From Diadema setosum (taxonomy: Eukaryota > Echinodermata > Echinoidea > Diadematoida > Diadematidae): DNA of 64,000 nt. Below, piece after piece: positions 23,429 through 34,910 of this stretch (its first letter is position 1; each line of letters starts with the position of its first letter). The notes under the pieces were generated by a model. It searched no databases and was not told the origin of the DNA. It was given only the letters and a program-made list of their open reading frames with translations. The stretch lies in NCBI GenBank assembly GCA_033980235.1, contig CM067065.1, forward strand, positions 30,009,155-30,073,154, read 5' to 3'. Made by a program: the position numbers and the translations under genes.

Positions 23429-24040
23429 TCATTGTTATTCCTGGATAGCAGTATAAATGTATCAAGAAAGAATCCATGCAAATTCCGCCGATTTAAATAC
23501 GATGCATCAAGGGAAAGGCTGCCAACATATTATACACACATCAAAGTTAGGGGTATTTTAAAGAGCTATCAGAGACACACTGTCCTTGTGTGGAACAAGC
23601 ACCTCAATAGGCAAATTGTTATTGCAATGTTGTACAATGTTACGATTATTTCGACGTTATATCGTTCGGCAGAACCACATTAATGCGTGTCGCATACACA
23701 TACGATGTCGAGCAACACAGTCATGTCGCAGAGCAATAAGGATCTCGACAAGATGTAGACTTTTAAAAGGGCATTGTACCGGTTTTTTATTCTTTTATAT
23801 GTTGTTCTTTTAATTCTAAAAGACCCAGCGGTGCAAACAGAATCAAAATTTCATAACGATTTAGTCCGTAATTTCATGTTGAAAATGGAAAATTTTGGGC
23901 GAGAATTATGCTAATGAGCTGACGAGCCCGGATGTCGTGATGTCACAGGTGCCAAATGTTTCACTGATTACAAGCCCTCGCATACGCGTGCGTTAAATCG
24001 TGCCGAGTAGCAGACGACGCTTAGGCCCAATTTAGCTAGC
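23429..24040. other. No gene recognised
   Basis: Unique-looking sequence with a GC-richer patch at 23900-24010. Confidence 0.45.
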
Positions 24041-24049
24041 AGGCAGCAC

Positions 24050-24680
24050 TTGTGTACTGTCCTATCCATGCAGCTGTCTCAAATTTCGCTGAACCAAATT
24101 GCACCAAAATTACAGGATATACTTCTAAGCATATTTCAAAACACCGTATTATATTTGAACGAAATCGGTAATCGAGAAGTATCAATATTGACGCCGAATT
24201 TCAAGTTGTCACTAAAAAAAAAACTCACACTTCGCGAGAGATCTTGGTAAACGCGATATGCACAATCTAGAACTGAAGTTAGCCGACTAGTGCTGTGCGA
24301 ACGGGGAATTTACGCGGGAACTAAATTTAAAAATGTCATGATTTTAGCGATTTGTGTGATTTACGAACTTTATTTTTCATTCAACTTAGCTCAAATAATT
24401 TATAAATTGATTTCTTGCTCCCGATTACTTGAAAGATTTGTCTCATGATATTAGATGGCTAACTTCAGTCTGTGCGTGCGCAGGCAAGTAGGGCTACTAC
24501 GCCGCGATCACTCTTGTTTAGTCGTACAGAGCAGATTGTTTTTAGCGACGACAGGAAAGTCGACAACTTCACTTACGCTTCTCAACTTGCGATTTGGTTC
24601 CAATTAGCGTAAGCAAGTGGACATGAGTCATAAAATACTTCTTGTGATTTTGGTGCAATTTGGTTGGGTGAATTTTGAAA
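24050..24680. mobile_element. Large imperfect inverted repeat, about 630 bp
   Basis: AACCAAATTGCACCAAAATTACAGG (24092) has an inverse counterpart ATTTTGGTGCAATTTGGTTGG (24648). GAACTGAAGTTAGCC (24271) pairs with GGCTAACTTCAGTCTG (24457). Two separate paired blocks in mirror order indicate a decayed fold-back element. No end motif is preserved. Confidence 0.5.
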
Positions 24681-25800
24681 TATCTACATGGATACGGAAG
24701 TACTCTAGCACTATGCCTACACCAGCGCTTGGATCGCGAAGCGGTGGCACTGTTTGTATCTACGTGGTCGGGCCACTCTTCCGAGGTATGGGTCCTACTA
24801 TAAAACTAGATCTAAGTTAGTCCTTGGTGTTAATACGACCACCATGAGATTTATCTCGACCACAAAAACATTGAAAATCCATAAAGCAGATACCTTACCT
24901 GCAAAATTCAGCACAGAAACCACAGGGCCTGCAGCACAAGGGCCTCTAGCGGCAACGCTAGACCTTGGAGTCTGGACTTTCGTCTGGACTTTCTATATAG
25001 CTTCAAGTTCTGGCAGCAGGGCCATTCGGGGTATGTATTGTACGAAACGTTTACGCTGTGCCTATTATTAGCGCTGTGCACGTACAGCTGTCGACGGAGC
25101 GGCGAGTAGAATCTTCTCGGTCCTTGACTGCTCACTAGTCCTAGTCCTAGTCCCAGTTCTAGTCTAACTGCTAGAGTCTATATGTACCGAGTGCCGTTTT
25201 CTTCTAACAAGGCGTAAACCGTGATTGCCGTTGACTTTTTTTTTTTTTTTGGATTTAGATTTTAAGTATCTCTCAGTCCTCATCTTCGTTAGATAGTTTG
25301 AACTGTGATGTCGAACCATTATCGCTCATCATCAATGCATATATAGTTAGTGCAATGTTACTTTTTTTTACACACAGTTTTCTATGGGCAGCACGTTCGG
25401 ACAATGATGCCAATTTCATTTTGCATATCTGGAGTATTCCCCACAAATTTGATCTAAATAAAAAGCTTTTGAAGAGATTCCTTTTAAAAATTAATAAATA
25501 TTGTTTAACATGTTTATTTCAGCTCCATATTGCAATTTTACTAAATAACAGTTTTTGCAGTACTTCGTGTGAGATTTCATCAGTAAATTGACATGTGTAG
25601 AACCTTTCTAGTTCGTTTTGCTAAATTCGGAGGTTGGCACCTGTGACGTATGCCAAATTGTGTGGATCGTTCCTTGGCTTGCTCGTTTTCATTTTTTTTC
25701 AAAAAATCATTACAGGCTTATCCTGGGTTTTAGAATCCTCTCTTTCCAGTTGTAGGCATCAGAAAAAGGAGATTAGAATTATCAGACAGTAGAAAATGTC
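24681..25800. other. No gene recognised
   Basis: Contains a (CTAGTC)n-like stretch at 25130-25165 and a poly-T run at 25238-25251. No supportable exon. Confidence 0.45.
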
Positions 25801-25821
25801 AGTACAGGTTTCTTTTAAGGC

Positions 25822-25972
25822 CATCGCACACTATACAACTTTTGCTCGCAATACTGACCGACTTTGGATCTGAAATAAACGAGCGTGTTTAATGTGAATC
25901 TATAGCGTTTTCCTTCGGATCCAAATCGGTCCAGTCGTGCGACCGAAAGTCATAATCAGTGAGCGGCAGGCT
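25822..25972. mobile_element. Hairpin MITE related to 54583-54720
   Basis: GACCGACTTTGGATCTGAAATAAA is followed by an inverse GGATCCAAATCGGTCCAGTCGTG. The phrase GACTTTGGATCTGAAATAAA also occurs in the hairpin at 54612, so both belong to one family. Confidence 0.65.
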
Positions 25973-26183
25973 TTACTCTCATTTTCATTTCATTTCATTT
26001 CATTTCATTTATTTTATTTTGTCACGGTACCGGGCTCAGCCGGAGGCCCAGCCGGAGGCTGTTTTTCAGCCAGTCCGTGAAACATCGGACCATCAAATAC
26101 CTCCTTTCTGCTTGCACGAGAGTTATGTAATCTGCATAATCTATGACACACTATTAACATAAACCCACAACAACATTGGCAAT

Positions 26184-26190
<7 letters not shown>
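25973..26190 (-). mobile_element. LINE 3' end, minus strand
   Basis: On the minus strand, CGGCCTCCGGCTGAGCCCGG-like sequence ends in ACAAAATAAAATAAATGAAA and then (TGAAA)n. This is the style of the CR1/L2 tails on the plus strand at 8.9 and 11.2 kb. No RT remains. Confidence 0.55.

Positions 26191-26219
<29 letters not shown>
26188..26219. repeat. (TAA)n microsatellite
   Basis: About 10 copies of TAA. Confidence 0.97.
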
Positions 26220-26220
<1 letters not shown>

Positions 26221-26311
26221 TAATAACAATAATATTAACAACAATAATTATGTCTTATTTACCCAGGGTAGCCTCTTCAGTGTTGCCACTGCTCTACCAG
26301 AGGGCCCTGCC

Positions 26312-26845
26312 ACACTGTAAAAACATCGGTGTTAGATTTAACACCATGGGTGTTAAATCTAACGCCCATCAAACTTCAGTAGAGGACCACACCCACAGGT
26401 GTAGAAAATGTATTGTGACGGTGTTAAAAAGTGTTCGCCTGGCACTTCGTGGTGTTAATTTGACACTGTGGCTGGTGATATTTTTGACACTGCGCTAGAG
26501 TTAATTCAATATTGACACCGCATGGTGTTGATTTGATATTGGTGGTGTTAATTTCAATGGTATAACACCCGTCCAGCTTCAATAGGGGACCACACCAACT
26601 GGTGTTACTGTGGTGTAAATGTATTTACAGATTTTTTCAAAAATCAAGTACTTTATCGGAAAATTCTTTATCGTCTTGTTGAAGTTCAAAATTAACAAGA
26701 AGTGCAGTAACGAAGAAACAATTCAAAAAACAATTTTAAATTTTGAAATGACACCCGGAGGTGTTAATCTAACACCATGAATGAGCACTGGAAATTTAAC
26801 ACCAGCTTGGTGTTTCATATTTAACACCGGAGAGGGAAATGATGG
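26312..26845. mobile_element. GTGTTAA-motif fold-back MITE
   Basis: Left CTGTAAAAACATCGGTGTTA and right AACACCGGAGAGGGAAATGA mirror one another in their CGGTGTTA / TAACACCGG parts. Between them are many GTGTTAAATTTAACACC-like words in both orientations (26327-26360, 26450-26560, 26757-26830). Non-coding repeated palindromic motifs. Confidence 0.7.
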
Positions 26846-26854
26846 GTAAAAACA

Positions 26855-26962
26855 TCTTGTCCAGCAATATGACGTAAGCACTGGGCATCCTGGGAGGGAA
26901 TCAAACTCGGGTCCTCCGATCGGGAGTCGGAAGTCTTATCCACAATGCCACACCGCCCCCAA
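26855..26962 (-). mobile_element. tRNA-derived SINE head, minus strand
   Basis: On the minus strand, GGGGGCGGTGTGGCATTGTG, then GGATAAGACTTCCGACTCCC (box A and anticodon-arm-like) and GAGTTTGATTCCCTCCC (box B-like). The tRNA-like part is nearly full length, but the acceptor stem ends do not pair well. It directly abuts the GTGTTAA element. Confidence 0.6.
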
Positions 26963-29756
26963 CTATTTCGACATCTGAGAGGCTTTTATATTCTTTTGTC
27001 AGCGAAATGTCTTTTTTCAGGACTCCATCGCAATAATAGAGGTGCGGTGGGTATACAACAGCCGTTAGCATGGCAATTTATACATTTTAGGAAAAATCTT
27101 GTACAGACTCGGGCAAATATTTAGTTTTTTCTAGGTACAACAAACATTCACCACTTGATCAGTTTGGTGGTGGTCATCTTACATCAGAACATAGCATAAT
27201 AACATATCATGTAGCATGCTGCATAGAGAGAAAATACATCCATAAAATCATCGAATAAAATGAGGTTTGATACCATCAAAGATTAATATGTGGGGGGGGG
27301 GGGAAACAATATTCACTGAATCAAATTCATTGGACACAAAAATTTCCACTGAAAATAAGCACAGAAAGTCACAAATTAAATGCACAATCATCCGGAAAAA
27401 AAAAACCACGATGTGCATCACATAAATTCTTTAAATATCAAGATAGATACTAATCAGTTGAAAAGTACTACAAATATCGAATTATGGTGAAAATAATGAA
27501 GGAGCAAAGACGCAATAGGTACATTTGCAATTTCTCCAGATTTGCAAATAATTTCATGAAAAAAAAGAAGGAAAGAATGGTTGCTAATTGAGCATCTTAT
27601 CATCCGTATGTGTCACTTTTTTCCCATTGGGTTGCATCCTAGAGTTGACATTATGATCAAGTCCATGCCTTAACATCTATGCAAAGGTATCAAGTGCGTA
27701 TGTTGTTTATCAAAACACTCAACGTCATTGCAGCAACTGCATTGACACACTCAATCACACAGGGGGCGCCATTTCACTCTGCGTGACACTTCACTGTGCG
27801 TGCGCAACACAATCTCAATCATCCACAGAGGGCGCCACGGTAATCCAGTGTGAGTTACAAGTTGAGTGGCATGAGCACACAGAACTCGTTCTGTGGTTGC
27901 GAGCACGGTCGACGGTCGAGCAACAACTTGTCACGTATCGCAGATATGATGCACTAGCCAAAATGCGTCACTCACATTCAAATCAGCTCAGAACAGACGT
28001 TTCGCTTGTTAGTTATCGCGGGAAGCTCAGTCACTGGCAACGTAGAAAAAAATGGCGCTATTTCATTCCAGGATTTATAATCACTATTAAAAACCATTAA
28101 AGATTTAAAAATTTATTCATGCCATATAAAAGATTGCTAAACTATGGACCAATCAGCAGGAGGGAACTACTGAAGTACCCAATGCCTTTCAACACAAACG
28201 AATGCAAAATGCCCCCTGCACGTTGCTATCAACTTAGCCTACTTTCCAGACGTTTGTCATTTCACTCAACCCAAGTCATATTCGTCCATGATCAAACATG
28301 AATACACATGACCATCGTGTCATTGGTGACAAATGAGTTGAAGATGTGTGTTTACTTGTGCATAGTAGTTCACATAATCCATCCCTCTGCGTGGTGTACA
28401 TACAGTTGTGTGTGTGATCATTTGTATTCAACACTTTGTGACTGCTTGTACAATGTAGGCAATGTATGTCTTCCGTCCACTGTGTTATGTATATGTAATA
28501 AATCCTGCTGGAACAAAGTTACATATTGCTAAACAGGATGATTTTGTCTTCCTATACCCACACTGGTTCAGCTTCTATATGCATAAGACGCTGACGACTT
28601 TAAAGCAAGACAATCAAGACCTATGCCATTTACATATACACCACGGTACCCTACACTGCCTGGATATTCTGGGCAGAATGTCTGAACACTGAACACTGAT
28701 GGTTGCACACCAAGCTGGGCCTTACTTTAATATCTGATGGCTCATAAAATGTTTACAGCTTCAGACTTTACTGTACACCATGAGAACTTAAAAACCCTTG
28801 GGGAAAAGTTCAGGATGGGAAAAGGTGACTGAAGAAAGAAACTGACTAAAAATAAAATCAAACTGAGATATCGTGTCACAATGAGAAGAAGTTAGGAGCC
28901 GAGAATTTAAACAAAGGGTGGGGGAGAAAGAATGAAGGGCAAATATGGCAGACCAGCCATGACAAAAAGGACAGCAGAATAAAGGTGGGAATACTACGAG
29001 ACATGTGAAGATACAATTAAACAAAAGAGCGGATGGAGACGTGGAAAAGTGGGGTGAAATCATTGCAGGGCAATAATCTATTTGTTATAAAACAAATATT
29101 GACTACCATGTCAGTCACATGACTGAACATTCGAAATGGTCAAACATGAATTATAAACATGTCTAAAGTACATGTCACTCATTACCAAAAAAAAAAAAAT
29201 CAATATATCATGATCATATTCACATTCGACAATATTTTTTCGCTTCTTTGATTGAAGTCAATTCCAAACTAAATCCTGGACATCACCACAAAGAATGTCT
29301 GACATAATTTGTGTTTACAGCTGATACAGCAGTAGATTTCACATGTGCAGTCATTGCGAGTTAGTCTCATTTAAAATGCTTCAACAGAAGTGGAAAAAAA
29401 ACACACTGAAGATGCTTTGATTTTGCTACATATTACAATCTACAAGCACCTGGGCTGACATATACTGAAAGCACATCCTCAACGGGCTTTAAAAAAAAAA
29501 AATGGTACAGAAATTGAGGGAAAATAGTAATTGAGAAAAAGAAATGTCCATTACAAATCAGCACAGCCATAGTAACATTTTGTCTTCAAGCAAACCAACT
29601 GACACGACAGTATTATTTTTTTCAAAAATATTCAAAAATACCATCATAATAATTAACAGTTCTAAGTACAATCAAGACAGTTTAAGCCTTGTTTGAAAAA
29701 TATGTAGTTTTATACAAAATATAATAATTTTCTACACATTCAACTCGTCTTTGCAG
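26963..29756. other. No gene recognised
   Basis: Contains a G run at 27292-27303 and a 105-codon plus frame (27783-28100) that matches nothing I know. AATAAA-like signals occur, but no transcript end can be assigned. Confidence 0.4.
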
Positions 29757-29827
29757 GACTGCCAACTTCCACACATCCAAATGGGGGAGACGCCACAGAG
29801 CAATCAGGAAGAGATTTTGTGTGTTAA
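29757..29827 (+). CDS. Possible small terminal exon (weak)
   Basis: A good acceptor (CTCGTCTTTGCAG, ending 29756) is followed by a frame reading LPTSTHPNGGDATEQSGRDF and stopping at TAA 29825-29827. The frame needs one upstream base to complete its first codon (GA at 29757-29758), the same phase as the exon candidate at 31986. The hydrophilic composition is exon-like, but 22 codons can arise by chance. It could be an alternative last exon of the 31986 gene. Confidence 0.2.
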
Positions 29828-30700
29828 TACATACATTTCAATCGACAACAATAATTCCCAACTCAGGAGGATTGTAATATTCTCTTTATGCAGGCATAAA
29901 GAGATTTACAAATCTACAGAAACTTGACATTGCATTGAGCACAAGTGAAGTCCCAAACCAACAGAGAAAAAAAAGAAAGATCATTTGTCCAAATGTGCAA
30001 ATGAGCTAATAATGCACTGGCTTACATTTGAGCAAGCAATCTTCTCAATTCACTTTTCCAAATCTTGTCATAACACATTAACCGATTACATTTCATATGT
30101 GTCTGTATTCTCACATTCATAACTTATGCTGAAGTGGGTATGAATCTCAAAGAGATTAAATTCTTCAGAGCAAGAAAGTTGTTTGCCTTTTGCTACTGCA
30201 GGGGACAAACAAAATAAATTTCTCCTCTTATTTTATACATGAAGAGATTTATGTTCTTGTATTACAAAGAGATTGAGGCCATTATTCCGTTGTAAGTTGA
30301 AAATTTGGAGGACTTCAAGCTTCACACAAAACTCTTCTTTTTTTTTTCACCAGACATTTACTTACTTCCTTGGAGGAGTCTGTGCCTTCAAATGTTGTTT
30401 GTTTTTGTTTGCTTTTTCTTAACAAATGCTGTGAATGATAATCATTATATCTTGATATTTTTTTTCCTGCCATGAAGTGGACTTTTATCATGCTGCCATC
30501 TTTCTCTCATAATTCTTTTTTTCTAAAAGTCATTGTAATTTAGAAAGAAATTAGGCATGACACTGTCACAGCTGATTACATAACTAGCCCTCCAAGACCG
30601 TCCCCTAAGGTACCCTGATGGTTGTGCAGCTATCATATAAGAGGAAGTGCAGAACAAGGTGATTTAGCTTTTAAAAAAAGTGCAAAATTTGGTATTTGTT
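29828..30700. other. No gene recognised
   Basis: AT-rich. CAAAGAGATT-like words recur at 29893, 30149 and 30269 without clear periodicity. Confidence 0.4.
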
Positions 30701-30712
30701 CATTCAAAGACT

Positions 30713-31400
30713 GGCGCACTCATAGAGGGCGACAAAACATGCTGGTGCACCCGGGCTTGAACTGGATAATTACTGCTCTCAACGGTGTTTTCCGTTTTTT
30801 CCTCATTGATTACTGGTGTATTCGGCCAAAAATCCAGACTCTCACAAATCCGTCGCAGTGGAAACACATACCAGGAGAAGTCAATGTACCAGACAAGGTA
30901 TCGAGAGGGATTACAGCTGACGAACTGGAGAATGAGTGGAAGCAAGGGCCAGACTTTCTACAACATCCTGAGGCAGAGTGGCCAGTACTGCCCTACTTTG
31001 GCAAAAGGAAGCAAGTGACAAAAGTGACATTTCTCGTGAAAGAGCAAAATGTGTCTGTCATTTACACTGATGTCAATGGACTAGCATGATGTCTTATCCA
31101 ACATATCTCTTAGTAGGATGAGTGTTTCTGCATGAAATTTGGCCGGGAAGAAGAGCTCATTATGTGAATTATGACAACATCAATAACTCAAATTCGGATG
31201 GTGTGTCACTTGCTTCCTTTTGCCAAACTATGGCAGAGTAGACAAAGTGGTAACAAATGATGAAAAACGGAAAACACCGTTGAGAGCGGTAATTATCCAG
31301 TTCGAGCCCGGGTGCACCAGTCTGTTTTGTCGCCCTCTATGGGCGCGCCATCATTCAAGTTCTTTGGCCGAATACACCAGTAATCTTGATTGTATATGGC
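30713..31400. mobile_element. Inverted tRNA-like arms around a retroelement fragment
   Basis: Block A (30713-30806: TAGAGGGCGACAAAACATGC, TGGTGCACCCGGGCTTGAAC, AACGGTGTTTTCCG) reappears inverted at 31262-31350. Block B (GATTACTGGTGTATTCGGCC, 30808) reappears inverted at 31364. Block C (TTTGGCAAAAGGAAGCAAGT, 30998) reappears inverted at 31205. The right side reads C', A', B', not the strict mirror order C', B', A'. GTTCGAGCCCGGGTGCACCA in A' looks like the T-arm and 3' end of a tRNA. Confidence 0.7.
30828..31060 (+). pseudogene. BEL/Pao retrotransposon pol fragment
   Basis: The plus frame reads IQTLTNPSQWKHIPGEVNVP, then DKVSRGITADELENEWKQGP and DFLQHPEAEWP. This matches the conserved W-x-[HY]-[IV]-P-G...N-x-x-D-x-x-SRG...GPxFL...P-E-x-EWP segment at the RNase H end of BEL/Pao polyproteins. 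About 75 codons remain, without protease, RT core or integrase. The open frame extends upstream to 30622, but that part comes from the unrelated tRNA-like arm. It is a dead fragment of an endogenous LTR retrotransposon. Confidence 0.8.
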
Positions 31401-31985
31401 ATGTAGACCTCGTCTACAAGCGCATAAAAAACTCTTGGATGTGATGGACCACTGCATGTCTGGTATACACACATGAATTCCCCTGGAGCCAGATCAGAAT
31501 CTGCATAATTGAATCTGCATAATGAGCAATGTATGGTGTAGCCAAAAGGCAAACCTCATAATCAGAGTGAACATAGTATGGTATCTTTAAACTGAGAATG
31601 CAATGTTAAATCAAATGTTGAAGGAAACAAAGACGATCTCTGCTTTGAGTGCCGAATGGTACGGAAAACCCCATAGTCTTGTACACACTGCCCAAAGTCC
31701 CTGGCAAAGTATGGATTAAAGATCAAGTGCATGAATTCTAAATGTCCCTCTGTCTAAACCTCAAAGTGGAAGAATTTTGCTTTAAGTTCACACCATTTTT
31801 TCCCCTACAAAAAGTCATCGTTCTGATCACCAACTGATCTACTCCATTTACATGCCTGATCTGTATTCTTAATAGACAGAAAGATCTGTATTCTTAATAG
31901 ACAGAAAGATCTGTCTATACAGAGGAGTCTTTTTATTTATTTTTTTTTTTGTTTGTTTGTTTGACGTTTTTGCTCTCCTCCGCAG
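31401..31985. other. No gene; end is a splice acceptor region
   Basis: Ends in a pyrimidine tract (poly-T 31935-31950, then TTTTTGCTCTCCTCCGCAG) that forms a strong acceptor at 31985. A 23-nt direct duplication (AGACAGAAAGATCTGTATTC / AGACAGAAAGATCTGTCTAT) lies at 31874-31917. Confidence 0.5.
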
Positions 31986-32155
31986 GAGGGGATTCTGAGA
32001 AGCCAGATGCAGTCTCCGCGGAACATATCCCCTACGACCAGATACAGACCGATCTTTCGGTCAATATTCCTGACTGCAGTGTAACTGTCCACGTTGATTC
32101 TCACAACTGCTGTTTGTCTGATTCCATTCCTAACTTCTATTTCTCATTCACCAAG
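31986..32155 (+). CDS. Candidate internal exon, unknown protein
   Basis: A long pyrimidine tract and CCGCAG precede a 170-nt segment that is open in one frame (two bases, then 56 codons) and ends AAG at a GT (GTGCAC) donor. It encodes GGDSEKPDAVSAEHIPYDQI, later SVNIPDCSVTVHVD and SIPNFYFSFTK. Base composition is more balanced than the flanks. Start phase: needs one upstream base. End phase: 0, compatible with the candidate exon at 33425. I recognise no domain. Upstream exons are not found. Confidence 0.45.
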
Positions 32156-32540
32156 GTGCACACTCACCTGTGACATTCTATTTGTCATATACATATACTG
32201 TGACTGCATGGTTTAAAACAGATTTTGTTCAAAATTACACAAGCTGCTAAATGAGCAGTATGTACTAAACAGCACAAAGGATCGTATCAATTACCAGTAC
32301 AATATTGCGTTTGTGTCAAACATTACGCTCTGTATGTCAAGAAGAGGCGAGTTCCTGTAATAACACAAGATTCTTCCTGTACTTCGTCAATAATCTACAA
32401 GCATTATTATCAGCCAATTCCTCATATCACAGCTTGTCAATGAAATGCAAAATGTACTCGGTAAAGAACAAAACATTACATCCTCCTGCATTACCAAAAG
32501 GTATCGCAAAGAACTAGGAAGGGCAAACGCGCGCGCGCGC

Positions 32541-32545
32541 ACACA

Positions 32546-32579
<34 letters not shown>

Positions 32580-32580
32580 A
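32541..32580. repeat. (CA)n microsatellite with GCGC start
   Basis: (GC)n at 32529-32540 runs into (CA)n up to 32579, ten bases before the MITE at 32589. Confidence 0.95.
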
Positions 32581-32588
32581 GAACATTT

Positions 32589-32835
32589 GAAGAGTTTGTT
32601 TGCAAAAACCGATAAGTCCATTTTTGAAGATTTTGAAGTACCGTCTCTGTCATAAAGTACAAAATGATACCTTTTAAAAGATATATAGGTCACGACATAT
32701 AAAGGTCCATTTTCGAAGTTATGGTCAAAAGAAGCAGAAATTTTCTTATTATTCTTTTTATTTTTCTTGACCTTTAATCGCAAATATCTCCATTTGACAA
32801 ATATGGACTTAACGGTTTTTGCAAACAAACTCTTC
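32589..32835. mobile_element. Second 247-bp MITE, different 4-bp duplication
   Basis: Same terminal repeats, same orientation and exactly the same length as 18019-18265, with only scattered substitutions. It is flanked by ATTT at 32585-32588 and 32836-32839. The two different 4-bp duplications show two independent insertions. It lies in the inferred intron between the two candidate exons. Confidence 0.92.
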
Positions 32836-33424
32836 ATTTCTAACCTTCATGGTTTCCATGGTATCAATAACAAAACACTTGTATAAAAGGCTTGGGGTAT
32901 ATGCGATCGTGTCTCAGCCTCACAAAATCTACGAGGGGCTTAACAATTTCGTCGTCCACCGCTGAAATTGTGGGACTGCAAAACGTGCAGACTGCTGCAC
33001 ATTACCCAAGAAAATAATTCTGCCTTTTAGTATCATCAAAAAAAATATATCATGCTTCCTAAAAATCGGTGAAATGCAAACCGCCCCTTCACACTGCCTA
33101 AGTGTCCAGTCCATCATTTACTGGACATAGCCCCGACGACCACACATCAGTGGAGAGCTAACGGTCTGTTTTTACGTCTGTCATTGACTTGGACACTGAT
33201 CAGTCCATTCTGGCCAACCCTCACTTATCTCAGTGGCTATCGATACACCAAAAATCTCCCTCTTTTCCTGTGCATTTCTCAGCTTTGAGAGACCTATTTG
33301 GTTTTTGACAATTGCAGCTCACGTTCGTGCCAACATATCACAAGCATATTTTCAAATGGAAAAAGAAAAAAGAACATAATTTCCATTACCCCTGAATTTT
33401 AGTCGTAATTCCCGTAATTTTCAG

Positions 33425-33481
33425 GAAGACAGCCATTCGAGACATGAGTCTACTGATAACACGTCAGTTTCTGCACAATAA
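33425..33481 (+). CDS. Candidate terminal exon, unknown protein
   Basis: After CCGTAATTTTCAG, the phase-0 frame reads EDSHSRHESTDNTSVSAQ and stops at TAA 33479-33481. Its phase fits the donor at 32155. The hydrophilic, Ser-rich tail is typical of a disordered C-terminus. Short length keeps confidence low. If real, the gene ends here and faces CRK tail-to-tail. Confidence 0.35.
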   Translation, partial: EDSHSRHESTDNTSVSAQ

Positions 33482-33675
33482 GACATGGACATTGAGCCGT
33501 TACCACGGCAGTCCATTACTGAAAATTGGCAGGTTTTAGAAGCCACCAATTTCGATGAACACTTGGTGTCAATTTTTTTTTCTCTCAGAGGCAGAGATTA
33601 CACGCTTAGTGTGTCAAAGGTACACATGGAGCTGTTTGTGTTTTGTGTTCAATTTCTACTGGTGTGAAATCCTGA

Positions 33676-33900
33676 ATTAAACTGGATGAAATCCATTACA
33701 CTGTATGAAATCCATTACACTGAATGAAATCCATTACACTGAATGAAAATCATTTAACTGAATGAAAACCATTACACTGAATGAAACCCATTACATTGAA
33801 TGAAATCCATTACACTGAATGAAACCAATTACACTATTAGAATGAAACCTATTACCCTATATAAAATGAAACCAATTACACTGAATGAAACCCAATACAA
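33676..33900. repeat. Minisatellite, about 19-bp unit
   Basis: About 11 copies of an AATCCATTACACTGAATGA-like unit, more degenerate toward 33900 where insertions (ACTATTAG, CTATATAAA) break the period. Confidence 0.92.
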
Positions 33901-34905
33901 GGTGGATGTATTGTTTTGCGGCATGTCAAGGTACACTCCATATAACATGACCAAACAATTATTGCAACAAAGTCCTACTTTTCTTCAACTATTCCATATG
34001 AAATACCCGGCATGATTTAGGTAGTAGAAAGGAATTTTGGGGAAAATGTCATAAGTGTATGCAAAAGAGTTGTTGTTTTTATTCGTGCAATAACCTACTT
34101 AAACTAGATTGTCCTTCATGACCAAAAAAAGAGAAAGAATACATTTATTTGTGACAGCTACAAGGGTATCAATGGTGTAAAAAAGCTTAAGATGGACATA
34201 AACATACCAGACTCCAAAATATTTCATTGGTCAAAATATTTGGGGAAAATTCTGTACAATTTGTGATCCGATACTAACCTCCAACATTAATCAATCAACC
34301 AGTTAAAGGGCCTCATAGGGCAAAAAGTCAATGTCAAAAATTACTAGGCCAACTGACATAAAGACATGACTTTCTCATCTTATAATCGAAGTTGCATAAT
34401 TTTCAAGGTCACCTCCCCTAAACTCTATTTGCATGTATCAGTCACGTCTGATGCATAGTAACATCGACGCAACTACAGAACGCCCTACTTTACTACTAAC
34501 AGTACATTTGTATTGGTAATCTTTGTCTCTTGGACCATGAAGGTAAGCTTGGAGTACAAATATCTGTCACACGTGGCTAAGTCTATTTCTTGGTGTCAAC
34601 CGTCATCCGCCCTGCTAAAGAGAAGGGCGCCCTCAGCGGACAGCCAATGGCCGTACAAGACCGCCATCTTGAGAGTGCCTCGCCCAGCATTTGCCACAGT
34701 ACACCATCACGAAAGATTATGAAATGTGAGAGCAATGGGCCTTGGGCCTTCATGTGATTTGAAGGGAAGATGCAGAATTAGGAATCAGACATAAATATGA
34801 TTGTACAATTAATATCACTGTGATTATTGGTTGGTATCATTGTTGCGTTATACAATCATAATATCTCTATATTTACATCAGAATTTTGTCTTCCAATTAT
34901 TGCCT
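33901..34905. other. No gene recognised
   Basis: TTAA followed by AGGGCCTCATAGGGC at 34303-34321 resembles the left end of a TTAA MITE, but I found no matching right end. Confidence 0.4.
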
Positions 34906-34910
34906 CTTAA

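Noticed and set aside
26855..26962. Possible tRNA gene on the minus strand
   Set aside because: Box A and B are present, but the acceptor stem does not pair and it adjoins a repeat; a SINE head is the better explanation.
27783..28100. 105-codon plus-strand frame
   Set aside because: No recognisable domain, no splice sites that fit, and an average open-frame length for a less AT-rich patch.
30622..30827. N-terminal part of the 155-codon frame that contains the BEL/Pao match
   Set aside because: This part is the tRNA-like inverted arm read by chance in the same frame, not retroelement protein.
33676..33900. CRISPR-like spaced repeats
   Set aside because: The 19-bp units are directly tandem with no spacers, in eukaryotic DNA; this is a minisatellite.
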